A stretch of DNA of 64,000 bases from Siphonodentalium dalli (lineage: Eukaryota; Mollusca; Scaphopoda; Gadilida; Siphonodentaliidae): NCBI GenBank assembly GCA_032622095.1, contig CP136068.1, positions 63,204,025 to 63,268,024 of the forward strand, read 5' to 3'. Within the stretch, counting starts at the first letter, position 1, and the number at the start of each line of letters is the position of its first letter. Shown here in pieces: positions 1 through 9,689 of the stretch. Under the pieces are notes generated by a model that ran no database searches, was not told where the DNA came from, and worked only from the letters and a program-made list of their open reading frames with translations. The position numbers and the translations under genes were made by a program.

Positions 1-656
1 TCCGGTGGAGCTATAGTCATCACTCCTCGTCCGTCCGTCCGTCAACTTTTAAAAAAAACATCTTCTCCTCTGAAACCATCATACCCAATTGGTTCATATT
101 TGGTGTGGATGTTCCCTAGGTGACTCTCATTCAGATTTGTACAAATGAGGTCACTGGGTCAAATAGTTGCGAAATCAGGGCCATAACTCTATTCCTCCAT
201 AGTAATTCTTACAACAACTTCTTGTTCATAACCGTTGTGCCGATTTAGCTAATATTTGGTATGGAGGGTCCTTGGGTGACTGGTGTTCAGATTTGTTCAA
301 ATGAGGTCACCCGGTCAATTAGTTGAGAAACCAGGGCCAGAACTCATAGTAATTCTTACAATGACTTCTTCTAAAAAAATATTGGGCCGATTTAGCATCA
401 CCAAATACACTAGCTAACTCCTCGTCCGTCTGTCCGTCAACTTTTTAGCTCACCTGAGACGAAGTCTCCAGTTGAGCTATAGTCATCACTCCTCATCTGT
501 CCGTCCGTCAACAATTCTTTAAACATCTTCTCCTCTGAAACCATCAGACCGATTGGGTTTATATTTGGTGTGGATGTTCCCTAGGTGACTCTTATTCAGA
601 TTTGTTCAAATGAAGTCACCAAGTCAAATAGTTTTGTTGTCAGGACCATAACTATT
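1..656 (+). repeat. Pearl-type dispersed repeat, family P1, two partial copies
   Basis: The window opens inside a P1 element: a hairpin-forming start (GCTCACCTGAGAC, later GTGGAGCTA), a CCGT tetranucleotide run, then ~157-bp monomers with the phrases CATATTTGGTGTGGATG, TTCAAATGAGGTCAC and GGGCCATAACTC. A second copy starts near 449 with its complete hairpin. The same family recurs at 12606, 15455, 16203, 45614, 47984, 49456, 57493 and 59358. The architecture of hairpin, tetranucleotide run and ~160-bp core matches pearl elements of bivalves, which are thought to be Helitron-like and non-autonomous. The family label is inferred from architecture. Confidence 0.75.
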
Positions 657-987
657 TTCCACATAGTTCATAAATGACGGAAAAGTATATTTTTTTTACC
701 AAGTTTTTAACCCTTTTCGACTTGGGACATTTCAACATTTTTAATAATTTTCTGTACAAGGTTACCTTTATGGTGTAATCAAATCCTACAGTTTTGATTG
801 TAGATACTTGAAACTTCATAGGGTTGTTACCCACATATCGGAGATGTGCCACATGTTTATAGATGAGGGAAATAGTTATTAACCCTTTTCGACTTAGAAA
901 ATTTCAACATTTTCTTTCATTTTTTCAACAAATCGTCATTGACTTGCCACATTTTCGGGGGGACACTGTGGTCTGCTGACCTTTTAT
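657..987. other. Repeat-derived spacer
   Basis: No gene. It holds two AACCCTTTTCGACTT blocks, at 709 and 883. The stretch 880-985 is present in inverted form at 14534-14640, including the bases reading TGGCAAGTCAATGA there, so this is dispersed repeat material. The short minus-strand reading frame here matches nothing I know. Confidence 0.5.
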
Positions 988-1328
988 TTACAATAAGGAT
1001 CCATCAAAATACATATTAATCAACAGTTTTCTCACTGTAAGCAATTTAATTTTATATGACATGCTGTATGATATGACACCATACTGCTGGATGACTGATA
1101 GGAGTCTATGCACCTCTTTAGCCCTTAACTGTCCTCTGTGATGATGCCAGCTGGTTTTTTCTGGACAACATAATCGCAAGACACGACGATCAGTGGTACA
1201 TTGCAGTCATTTTTTACATGTGTAAATAATAACTGCATGATCGTGTGGGTTATTAGCCAGGAACTGCAAGTACCAATGCAACCTGGAGGTTCCAGCTGGG
1301 GCTCAACTATGGGAGGCCAAATTCACAT
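988..1328 (+). repeat. Dispersed repeat R1, inverted copy at 12180-12605
   Basis: This ~340-bp block is the reverse complement of 12180-12480, with blocks such as CCAGCTGGGGCTCAACTA and GGTTATTAGCCAGGAACTGC recognisable in both. The two copies differ by a few substitutions. It ends at the TTAA where a MITE has inserted. The small ORF on the minus strand has no recognisable domain and lies wholly in the repeat. Confidence 0.75.
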
Positions 1329-1787
1329 TTAACCCTTTCGGTGCCAGGCGCCAATCTCATCGACCCTAATTTACGGTCTGTAAAATCGGTCCTAAAAAAA
1401 AATTAAAAAAAAATTAATTTTTTTCAAGTTGAATTTTTCCTGGGTATGATTGAGCATGCTATAGCAAATTTTAAAACAAACTGGTTAAAACCTTAGGGGC
1501 ATGTCATAACTCAAAACTATTTCCAGGTATTCATAGTAATAATTTTGATGCCCATGAAAACGTAAGATTCCCTGGCACTAAACCTACAAAATACGTCTGT
1601 TAAAGAATATAAGAAAAATTATTAAAATTGTAAAAATATTTTTTTAAAAAGGAACAAATGATGAAAAATTGTTAGGCCAATGCATTCTCTTATATAAATG
1701 AGAATATATAAGAGCATATATAAGAGAATGCATTGGCACAGGCTATATGGTTGATAAAAAAATCAGACCTGGTACTGAAAGGGTTAA
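1329..1787. mobile_element. piggyBac-like MITE (MITE-1), TTAA-flanked
   Basis: A 459-bp non-coding element bounded by TTAA on both sides. Termini are inverted: CCCTTTCGGTGCCAGG on the left and CCTGGTACTGAAAGGG on the right. Inside lies a hairpin at 1678-1738 whose arms read CCAATGCATTCTCTTATATA and the complement. TTAA targets and CCCT-type ends are characteristic of piggyBac elements. The inverted paralogue of the surrounding repeat has a single TTAA at 12193-12196 with no insert, which is an empty site. A partial copy of this MITE is at 12490-12555. Confidence 0.85.
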
Positions 1788-1800
1788 TAATGAATTGCGC

Positions 1801-1862
1801 TTAAAGGTACTCAATCCGAACAGAGGGTCCCCATCTCAACAGATTCCAACAACAACAATCCA
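1801..1862 (+). mobile_element. Truncated end of TTAA MITE-3
   Basis: It starts TTAAAGGTACTCAATCCG and matches the reverse complement of the right end of the complete MITE at 10576-11047 for about 60 bp, then stops. Only one terminus is present. Confidence 0.7.
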
Positions 1863-2529
1863 GCATATCTGTTTGCTTTTTTTAGCTTGTGTGAGATATC
1901 TACATGTATATATATTGACAGTTTTTTTCTCCGATTCCAGGAGAAACATTCAAAAGCCTCCACTACCAATTTAGAATGGGGGAGAGAACAATCTCAAAAA
2001 TCATCAAAGAGACGTACAACAGCAGCTATTTATCTAGCTTTAAAGGAAAGCTATTTGAAGGTGGTTTATAGCTCTTTAACCTGTAGTTTACAATTCACGA
2101 TTGAAACGGAAATTGAAAATGCTGCAACAGAGAGTACATATTTATTGATTGATTTTTTGACAATTGACAAACATGTGATATGTATAGATATGATATAAAT
2201 CTAGTACAACACACAGGCAAACACAAATCAAATAGTAAAGACATATTTCATTGAGCTGAAAATAAATAAGAGGCTGCAATATTAAAGTAGACAATACTAT
2301 ATAAGTTACTGTAACAGAAAACCATAGTATTCTTATGTGAACATCTTTACATAATTAGATGTACTAGTATAATTTTTTTTATGAACATACTAGTATATAA
2401 ACTTTATTACTTTATTATTTATTATTTATTACTGTGAGGACATATTATCTCAATTAATAGTACATTCCATTCCATTAATAGGCCCATACCACTCCCACAG
2501 ACTCACACAGACATATTTCCCAAAAATAT
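1863..2529. other. No recognisable feature
   Basis: AT-rich sequence. The overlapping plus-strand frames between 1887 and 2198 show no domain and no codon pattern I would trust. TTTATTATT-rich tracts lie near 2400-2440. Confidence 0.4.
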
Positions 2530-3382
2530 ATAATAGACTAGAAGGTGACCCGACTTCGTCTGGGCTTTGACCTTGAATTGTCCACTTTGTAGGTCACGAT
2601 TTGACCAGTCCAAAACACTGCCCAGACAAAAGTACCCGACAAACGTCTCCGTCTCCGTCGAAATCCATCCGGTTTTACCCGATTTGAACTTGAATTGATC
2701 ATTTTGAAGGTCAGGTCGGTGTCACACTCAGTGGACAAAAGTAACCCTATGACAAAGTAACCCTACATATCAAATATCATTGAAATCCCATCAAAATTCG
2801 CGATTTGACCTTGAATTGATCCGATGTCAAGGTCAAGGTCACATCGCGGGCAAATGAATAGGCTTATGAGACTCCACATACGAAAGTATCCCTAGACACT
2901 AATTTTCACCGAAATCCCTTGATATTCGGGCGATTGACCTTGGAATGACCCGAGGTCATGTCGCACGGGCAAATTAATAAGCCTATGGAACTCCCCGGCC
3001 CAAAGTACCCCCACATACCAAGTTTCATCGAAATTGGCTTGGCCGTTTTCGAGTCCATCGATTACAGACAGACAGACACACACACAGACAGATCTTCTAA
3101 AATATATAATAGACTAGCCGATGAGCCCGACGTTGTCCGGGCTATTCAAAAACCAAATTTCAAGTCGATAGCTCCACCCGTTTCCGAGATCTGGTCTGCG
3201 CATGCACGAAGCTGGCGTCGCACGGGCTTGGCGACCCGATAAAATTCGTATCCTGGGTAAGATACATTCACATACCAAATTTCAAGTGGATAGATCCACC
3301 CGCCTGGTCAAACTACACACACGTACCAAGTTTCGTCCCGATCGGTCGAGAATCGTAGATTTGTATAAGATAATTTTAAGAT
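2530..3382 (+). repeat. Dispersed repeat with GACAGACAGAC microsatellite
   Basis: It contains repeated monomers with the phrases GACCTTGAATTG, TTTCATCGAAATTGGCT and GCCGTTTTCGAGTCCATCG, followed by a (GACA)n tract at 3066-3092 and AAAATATATAATAGACTAG at both 2524 and 3100. A second, diverged start follows the tract. The small ORFs on both strands (2538-2738, 2892-3384) all sit in these monomers and are not genes. The layout of repeated monomers plus a short-unit microsatellite echoes the pearl-type families. Confidence 0.65.
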
Positions 3383-3446
3383 AGCCTATTAACCTTAGCG
3401 TTTACACCATACAACTTCGACTCAAATTACTTATGTTTCAATATTA

Positions 3447-3965
3447 TTGATAATAGATCGTTGTTATCACCGGAAATTTAATGAAAATGGCGTACAGTAC
3501 CCCTTGAAGATAGATCATCTCTTCCTAAATACCCTTTATATTGTTTGTGTCCATTCATGTGATCTAGATAGAGATAGAGTTATCACTCACATCCTCACCT
3601 CTGTTAAAATGGCAATCTACGGTGGCTGGCTTTGGACATACAAAAACAAATACTTAATCTGTTCGCTCAATAGCCAATATGTATCATTCGCTCAATATAA
3701 TATATCGTTATTAATGGTGTATCTTGAAGTTTGGCCAAATTACCACTCGATTTTCAAGTTATCCATCTTCATCCGCAAGTTTATCCAAGACCATCAGTTT
3801 GACAACTCTTTTCTGGGCCATAAATAATTACACATTTTCTAGAAATAACTAATTTCAAAAATCAATATCTGATCACTTTCCACTCCAATAGAATATTTTC
3901 ATCCAGGAATCAAAAAGAAATTGTAATTTGGGAGCATTTAATAATTCGGACTATGCATATTTAAA
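3447..3965 (+). mobile_element. MITE-3 relative, degraded
   Basis: 3735-3870 shares blocks such as GACAACTCTTTTCTGGGCCA and AATCAATATCTGATCACT with 28070-28320, and weaker similarity with the TTAA MITE at 10576-11047. The right end is AATTCGGACTATGCATATTTAA. The 126-residue frame at 3447-3827 lies within this repeat and has no recognisable domain, so I do not call it a gene. Confidence 0.5.
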
Positions 3966-4150
3966 CACAAAGCTTATATTGAGCGAACAGAATAGATATA
4001 TTGAGCGAATGATAGATTACATTGGCAGGAGGATATATTATATTGAGTGAATGGAATAATCATATTGAGCAAACAATATATACATGTATATTGAGCAAAC
4101 GATATATATATTGAGCAAACAGAATAAATATATTGAGTTAACAATATATT
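3966..4150 (+). repeat. TATTGAGC(G/A)AA minisatellite with inverted arm at 3655-3705
   Basis: About eight imperfect copies of a unit like ATATATTGAGCAAACAGAA or its GAGCGAATG variant. The same motif occurs in reverse complement (TTCGCTCAATATAATATAT) at 3655-3705, so the two clusters could fold back on each other with about 260 bp between them. Confidence 0.75.
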
Positions 4151-5140
4151 TTATCACATAATTTGCCCATAAAAGCAGTTTCATAATTATCGATAAGAGA
4201 CACGTTTAATATCAGCGCGTGCGATGACGTCACATCGTTCTTCAAATGACTTGCGATCGCTGCGGTTTTTATCGTTGTTTTCGATGGATATTTCGCATTG
4301 CTTCGCGTTTATTTGATCATGTGATAAAAAGTATCTCACACTTGTCCTATTTTATACGTAATTTATCAACCTCTTCCACTAAATTCTATTTGAGCCTCGG
4401 TAAACCTCGGCTCAAATCGAATTTAGTGAACTCGGTTGATAAATTCCGTATAAAATAGAAACTCATGTGAGATCCTCTATTTATCACATAATTTGCCCAT
4501 AAAAGCAGTTTCATAATTATCGATAAGAGACACGTTTAATATCAGCGCGTGCGATGACGTCACATCGTTCTTCAAATGACTTGCGATCGCTGCGGTTTTT
4601 ATCGTTGTTTTCGATGGATATTTCGCATTGCTTCGCGTTTATTTGATCATGTGATAAAAAGTATCTCACACTCGTCCTATTTTATATGTAATTTATCAAC
4701 TTCGTCCACTAAATTCTATTTGAGCCTCGGTAAACCTCGGCTCAAATCGAATTTAGTGAACTCGGTTGATAAATTCCGTATAAAATAGAAACTCATGTGA
4801 GATCCTCTATTTATCACATAATTTGCCTATAAAAGCAGTTTCATAATTATTGGTAAGACACACGTTTAATATCAGTGTGTGCGATGACGTCTCGCCATTC
4901 TTTAAATGACTTACGATGACTGCAGTTTATGATAGTTGTTTTCGATGAATACTTCACGTTGCTTCGCATTTATTTGATGATGTGATAAAACGTATTTCAC
5001 ACTCGTACTATTTTAGATGTAATTTATTAACCTCGTCCACTAAATTCTATTTGAGCCTTGGTAAACCTTGGCTCAAATTGAATTTTGTGAACTCGGTTGA
5101 TAAACTCCATATAAAATAGAACCTCATGTGAGATCCTTTA
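4151..5140 (+). repeat. Exact 330-bp tandem repeat, three units
   Basis: Units begin TTATCACATAATTTGCC at 4151, 4481 and 4811, giving a period of exactly 330 bp. Units 1 and 2 are nearly identical, while unit 3 is clearly older. Each unit has GCGATGACGTC at its left (a full TGACGTCA palindrome in units 1 and 2) and a hairpin TTTGAGCCTCGGTAAACCTCGGCTCAAA at its right, here given in parts: arm TTTGAGCC, arm GGCTCAAA. A 70-residue frame is open in units 1 and 2 but lost in unit 3, with no sign of codon selection. A fourth partial unit is at 5561-5710. Confidence 0.9.
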
Positions 5141-5560
5141 TGTACTGATCAGTGTTCACAACTGACTGAGATACAGTACTGTATACACCCGTCAGTAAGC
5201 CTGTGGGTCTCATGCGCATTTTTGGTAAAAAAAGTGGGTACTGGGCTTACTTAAGAGGACCTCCATGTGCAAAAATAAAGTTAGCCCCAGGTACTGACTT
5301 ACCATGATGTTTTTCACTAATGCTTATTAATCAAGCTAATTCTTATAAAAAATGTAACAGGGAGAAGTGATCACACTTCTGCATTATCAAAGGATCCTAC
5401 AAAAGTCATTACTCCATGTCCCATTGGATTAAATATGGTATAATAAGCGAATAAAAAGTGCCACATCCTTTGAAACCTCTTTGACTGACCCAACAACTAA
5501 GAATTGAATAGAATAAGATGTGTTGCAGTCAATTATTGTTCTTTTCAATAAAATTTTAGC

Positions 5561-5710
5561 GATTATATGATCATGTGATAAAAAGTATCTCAAACTCATT
5601 CTGTTTTATACGTAATTTATCAACCTCGGCTCAAATCGAATTTAGTGAACTCAGGTGATAAAAATAGTATAAAATAAAATAGTAACTCGTTTGAGATCCT
5701 CTATTTATTT
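5561..5710 (+). repeat. Partial, diverged 330-bp unit
   Basis: It matches the right half of the 330-bp unit (GATCATGTGATAAAAAGTAT, then CTCAAATCGAATTTAGTGAA), with internal deletions that remove part of the hairpin. It lies 420 bp from the main array. Confidence 0.75.
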
Positions 5711-5813
5711 AAGAAACTGGACACATGTAAATAAAAACACAGATGTGCTTGAGTATCTTCTCTTATTCTTAAGATAGAAAGACATGATTGTAAATTTGTA
5801 TTCACCTTCCTAA

Positions 5814-6626
5814 ATGAAAGTGTCAATGACACTGTAGCTCAACTTGGAAAGGGAATAATTTAATGTATTACAGTCAATGGAGCGATTAGGAATGTGGAAG
5901 TTGAATGTCTAATACTAGTTTATCGACATGAAGATATTTATAAAATCTAAGATGGTTGCCGGCGGCTATGTTTTCCAATAAAATTCAAAAGCATTTGATA
6001 GCTTTAGTCATGCAAATAGTAAAATCCAAGATGGCTGCTGGCGGCCATTTTTTTGGCCGAATGACCCCAAGAAGAGTCGTTCCCATCTACATGTCATTGT
6101 TAACATCCATGATAAATTTTATGATCAGACTAAAGGTACCACCTGTAGCCCGTGCTAAAGAATTTAGTCATACAAAGATTAAAATCCAAGATGGCTGCTG
6201 GCGGCCATGTTTTTTGGACGAATGACCCCAAAATTACTCGTTCTCATCTACAATCCAATTTCAACAGCCATGACAAATTTTATGATGATCAGACTATAAC
6301 CGGCCCAAAGCTTCGGCGCACACAATCGGGATCGTTGTGCACCGACGATCAGACAAACAATACAGCCTGTAGCCCGTGTTAATGGATTGAATTTTGAAAT
6401 CCAAGATGGCCACTGGTGCCCATGTTTTTTTTCCGAATGACCCCAAAATTAATCATTCTGGTCTAAATGTTGATTTCAACGGCTATGACAAATTTCATAA
6501 TAATCCGACCAAAGGTACGACCTGTAGCCTGTATTGTTGATGCCTTACGTACACACACACATACAGACGGCGGATGACAAAGCCATGGCAATAGCTCAAA
6601 CTTTACAATGTACAGTTGAGCTAAAA
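5814..6626 (-). repeat. Family P2 pearl-like element, complete, reverse orientation
   Basis: Both ends of the P2 family are present. One has GTGTCAATGACAC followed by TGTAGCTCAACTTGG at 5821. The other has CATACAGACGG, then CCATGGCAATAGCTCAAA and GTTGAGCTAAAAA at 6560-6626. Between them lie about four monomers with the phrases AAATCCAAGATGGC and TGACATGTAGATGGGAACGA in complement. The frames 5956-6382 lie in the monomers and are not genes. The long array at 52381-55820 is the same family in the opposite orientation. Confidence 0.8.
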
Positions 6627-6706
6627 ATGGGGGGTGGACTTATCAACGAGGATCCCATGTTTTGTTTAGGGTAAAAACCCCGAGACTGGGCTTACTGACG
6701 GGTGTA

Positions 6707-6924
6707 TACAGTAATGCTCTAATTAATTGACCCCTTAATCACAGCATAATTATGGGTAACTTTTCAGTATTTAGTCGGAAAAATGGCTTGTTGCCATTCA
6801 TCAGAAAGCTTTCGGTGAGAGCTTTCCGATGAATGGTAACAAGCCATATTTCCAACTAAATCCTGAAGAGTTACCCCTAATTCTGCTGTGATTAAGGGGT
6901 CGATTAATTAGAGCATTACTGTAG
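6707..6924. mobile_element. Palindromic mariner-like MITE, copy 1
   Basis: A 218-bp, nearly perfect inverted repeat with TA outside CAGTAATGCTCTAATTAATT and its complement. The arms run almost to the centre (AAAGCTTTCGGTGAGAGCTTT). TA targets are typical of Tc1/mariner elements. A second copy of almost the same length is at 21308-21524. Its right terminus supplies the last two codons and the stop of the MADF exon. Confidence 0.85.
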
Positions 6925-7326
6925 GTTACCAAGGTATGTTACTGTTGGCGGTAATATATTACTAGCTGTCGATTCCTTTTCATTCAGTTCAGCCATTTGT
7001 GTTTCGAAGATGAGGCTGGAAATCTTATGCTTGAGTTGTGTTTGTGATCTTTCAGAAAAGCTCCTCATAGTTGAGGCCAAATACTCGCCAAATAGATGGC
7101 ACTCATCCTTTACAATTTCCACAGGTTTTGGCCGATTTGCGAGAGATTTGGCAAAAGTTTCTAGTATTTCTAGTTCTCGGTCATCCCTCTTTGCTCTCAC
7201 CCGCTTTGCCCTACTGGGGGTGCTTAAATCAGTTTGTGTGTCTTGTGTGTCTTGTGTGTCTTGCGTGTCTTGCGTGTCAAATATCTCGTCTTCCTGCGAA
7301 TCCGTATCCATGGCTAAAGGAGCAAG
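6916..7326 (-). CDS. MADF-type Harbinger partner protein, C-terminal exon
   Basis: This minus-strand exon starts after a good acceptor (TTTTTTCAG) and reads LAPLA, then Met-1 of a 131-residue stretch to a TAA at 6916. It begins with acidic and (DTQ)n repeats (residues 11-26), a basic NLS-like patch (RAKRVRAKR, 34-42), then an amphipathic region at about 70-106 that resembles a BESS protein-interaction motif. MADF/Myb-type proteins are the second gene of PIF/Harbinger transposons; they bind element DNA and bring the transposase to the nucleus. The exon joins in phase 0 to 10371-10550, which carries the MADF core. The final Leu-Gln-stop lies inside the palindromic MITE, so the natural C-terminus has been replaced. 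The N-terminal MADF exon is not visible. Confidence 0.72.
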   Translation of the reverse strand, partial: LAPLAMDTDSQEDEIFDTQDTQDTQDTQDTQTDLSTPSRAKRVRAKRDDRELEILETFAKSLANRPKPVEIVKDECHLFGEYLASTMRSFSERSQTQLKHKISSLIFETQMAELNEKESTASNILPPTVTYLGNLQ

Positions 7327-7544
7327 CTGAAAAAAGTAAAGTGCATATTAACTTCTTGCTGCTATAATACAAATATTGATAAACGGGTATCAAAATGTAG
7401 CTTGTTCTAAAGGCACCATCACACACTCCAACTATCAATACTCCTACTTGTCTATTTTGACTGCTGTTTATGCTCACTTGATTGCTATATAAGCAAAGTG
7501 ATGGCACAGCTATACCCTAACTAACATGTGTTATGTTATTTCAG

Positions 7545-8339
7545 ACACCCTCCACACCTGAAGAATGGCTGTTGGTTGCGGAGGAGTTCCAGAGCAGATG
7601 GAATTATCCACTTTGTCTAGGCGCTTTGGATGGGAAACACATAAGGATAAATAAACCAAAGGGATCCGGTTCTGAGTACTATAATTACAAAAAATTCTTC
7701 AGCATTGTGTTGTTCGCGCTTGTGAATGCACAACATAAGTTTTTATTTGTGGATGTGGGAGCGCCAGGACGCTCGGGGGATTCTGGAATCTTTTCAGCCT
7801 CAACTCTAAAAGCAGGAATAGAACAAGGCTGCCTGCAGTTTCCTCCCCCGGTTAATATAAAGGTTGGTCTGAATGACAGGGATGTAGAGCATCACATCAT
7901 TGGGGATGAGGCTTTTCCCTTAAACAAATTGATCATGAAGCCATATGCTCGTAGACAAATGAGCTATGACCAAAGAGTGTTTAACTATCGACTTTCGCGT
8001 GCCAGGAGGGTCGTTGAGTCAGCATTTGGTATCTTGGCGAACAGATTTCGTGTGTTCCATACAAGTATAAATCTTGAACCGTCAGATGTTGACAATGTTG
8101 TTCTAGCGGCTTGTTCTTTGCATAATTTTCTAATAGAGAAGCAGCCACTTTCTTATATGGCAGCTAATCAGCAGGTAACAACAGAAACAGCTGATGGTAG
8201 TGCTGTATTCACACCATTGAAAGGGACACAGAAGAAGAATGCCCCAGTGTCTGCAAAGATGATGAGAGACCATCTTAGGGGTTACTTTGTGACTGATGGT
8301 AGTGTACCATGGCAGGAGGAGATGGTCACAATGAATTGA
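7545..8339 (+). CDS. PIF/Harbinger (HARBI1-like) DDE transposase, 3' exon
   Basis: The exon begins after TTATTTCAG at 7544 in phase 0 and encodes 264 residues to a stop. It is the catalytic nuclease of a PIF/Harbinger transposase, which cuts and joins transposon ends. Counting from the upstream in-frame Met at 7533, the triad is D33 (ALDGKHI), D125 (GDEAF) and E162 (RRVVESAFG). FVDVGAPGRSGDSGIF and SLHNFL are also typical of the family. HARBI1-type proteins are near 350 residues, so about 100 N-terminal residues with the helix-turn-helix are missing. Only 218 bp separate this exon from the oppositely transcribed MADF exon, and no 5' exon is there. The triad is intact but the gene looks incomplete. 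It lies in the large intron of the MADF gene. Confidence 0.85.
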   Translation, partial: TPSTPEEWLLVAEEFQSRWNYPLCLGALDGKHIRINKPKGSGSEYYNYKKFFSIVLFALVNAQHKFLFVDVGAPGRSGDSGIFSASTLKAGIEQGCLQFPPPVNIKVGLNDRDVEHHIIGDEAFPLNKLIMKPYARRQMSYDQRVFNYRLSRARRVVESAFGILANRFRVFHTSINLEPSDVDNVVLAACSLHNFLIEKQPLSYMAANQQVTTETADGSAVFTPLKGTQKKNAPVSAKMMRDHLRGYFVTDGSVPWQEEMVTMN

Positions 8340-8400
8340 ACCATCTAAAAGAAATTATCTGATCATTAGCACTATGCACTGACTGCTGCCAATCGAAAGT

Positions 8401-9030
8401 ATGTCAAACCTGGTCTTGCTTGACCTGTTCTGATATATACTGAATTTGGGGAGTTTTTGTGAAACTAGTGACTTTCACTGTATTGATGAAAACTGGCAAT
8501 TAATTTTGGCGACCTTCATCATGCAGTGATAACTGGTAGTTTCATGGAAAATAATCACCATGTTCAGTATATATCAAACACAGGCCATACAACACCAGGT
8601 GTGTTCATACTAAATAAGGTGTATGTCAAACCTGGTCTTGCTTGACCAGTTCTGATATATACTGAATTTGGGGAGTTTTTGTGAAACTAGTGACTTTCAC
8701 TGTATTGATGAAAACTGGCAATTAATTTTGGCGACCTTCATCATGCAGTGATAACTGGTAGTTTCATGGAAAATAATCACCATGTTCAGTATATATCAAA
8801 CACAGGCCATACAACACCAGGTGTGTTCATACTAAATATATATTGAATCTGGGGAGTTTCTATTAAGCTTGAGACTTCTAGTGCATTAATGCAAACTGGT
8901 GATAGTATTAACCATCTCCATCATGCAGTACTAAATAGTAAATTATTTGATTACACTCCCTAGTTCCAGTATATATGAAGTACAGATCATACAAAACTAG
9001 TTAGCCTATTTATACATATAATATATGTAT
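8401..9030 (+). repeat. 232-bp tandem repeat, two close units and one diverged
   Basis: The unit beginning ATGTCAAACCTGGTCTTGC occurs at 8401 and again at 8633 with only one or two changes. A third, strongly diverged unit follows at about 8838-9030. Within each unit CTGATATATACTGAAT near the left and TTCAGTATATATCAAA near the right are inverted, so every unit can form a long-stem hairpin. Confidence 0.88.
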
Positions 9031-9689
9031 GTCAAATACATCAAGGCTGATATCACTCAATATTAATGAGTAAATTGAGCTAAACTCTCCAAATTTGTTC
9101 TGGTCTCCGAAAGAACTTTACTATGAACCAATAACGTGGATTGAGTTACCACACTTGACTGAAAATAAAATAAAAAACTAATTAAGATATTGAACATTGA
9201 ACTACTGTAGCAGAGTTTGCATTGGTACCGTCAATGACTGGTTCATCCACGAAACTTCCTGGTCCCATGTTTACCCTGCTGCAGTATTTAAAATGATTAT
9301 TTTTGAGTAACATTTCTAACATAAGAGTGATAGCCACATCCACGCCATAAGAATAGCATGAGGCTTCTCATGTATGATTGGTGGGTGAGATGGGAAAATC
9401 TCACATACTAGTAGCTATCTTGTGCCACTTTACATGTAGCCACAGCCTGCCATTGTCTACTTTACAATATGATTGTTTGATGTAGGATCATCATTTGCTA
9501 ATCTCCAGTGTTAGATTGGCATTGTGGTTAATGGTTGGAAGCACTTAATTTGAAGGGATTATCGGTACAACATTAATGGTTTGTACTACCGAGTCCAAGT
9601 TGTTGTTGGGTAAAATTTCTTGAAAATTGAACAAAGGCAGAAATAGATGCTCTTTTAATTTTGGATTTTGCACATCATTGTTCATGCAC
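9031..9689. other. No recognisable gene
   Basis: Intronic position relative to the MADF gene. I see no coding exon, RNA gene or clear repeat boundary. Confidence 0.4.

Larger units (their letters stand above)
5184..6706. mobile_element. TA-flanked inverted-terminus element, 1.5 kb
   Basis: The ends are inverted: TACACCCGTCAGTAAGCC at 5184 and GGCTTACTGACGGGTGTA ending at 6706. TA dinucleotides lie immediately outside both ends (5182-5183 and 6707-6708). No transposase is visible inside. The interior carries a partial 330-bp unit (5561-5710) and a complete family P2 element (5814-6626), so it is a composite or has been used as a landing site. Confidence 0.6.

Noticed and set aside
4223-4232. 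TGACGTCA as a working CREB site
   Set aside because: An 8-bp word inside a tandem repeat with no gene nearby. Similar words at 40885 and 52101 also lack context.
4246-4788. Two nearly identical 70-residue ORFs read as a small gene family
   Set aside because: They are the same frame in adjacent 330-bp repeat units. The frame is lost in the older third unit, and differences are not concentrated at silent sites.
5821-5834. P2 right end as a classical Helitron terminus
   Set aside because: A small stem is present, but the canonical CTRR end and a 5' TC could not be fixed. I therefore describe it only as Helitron-like by architecture.
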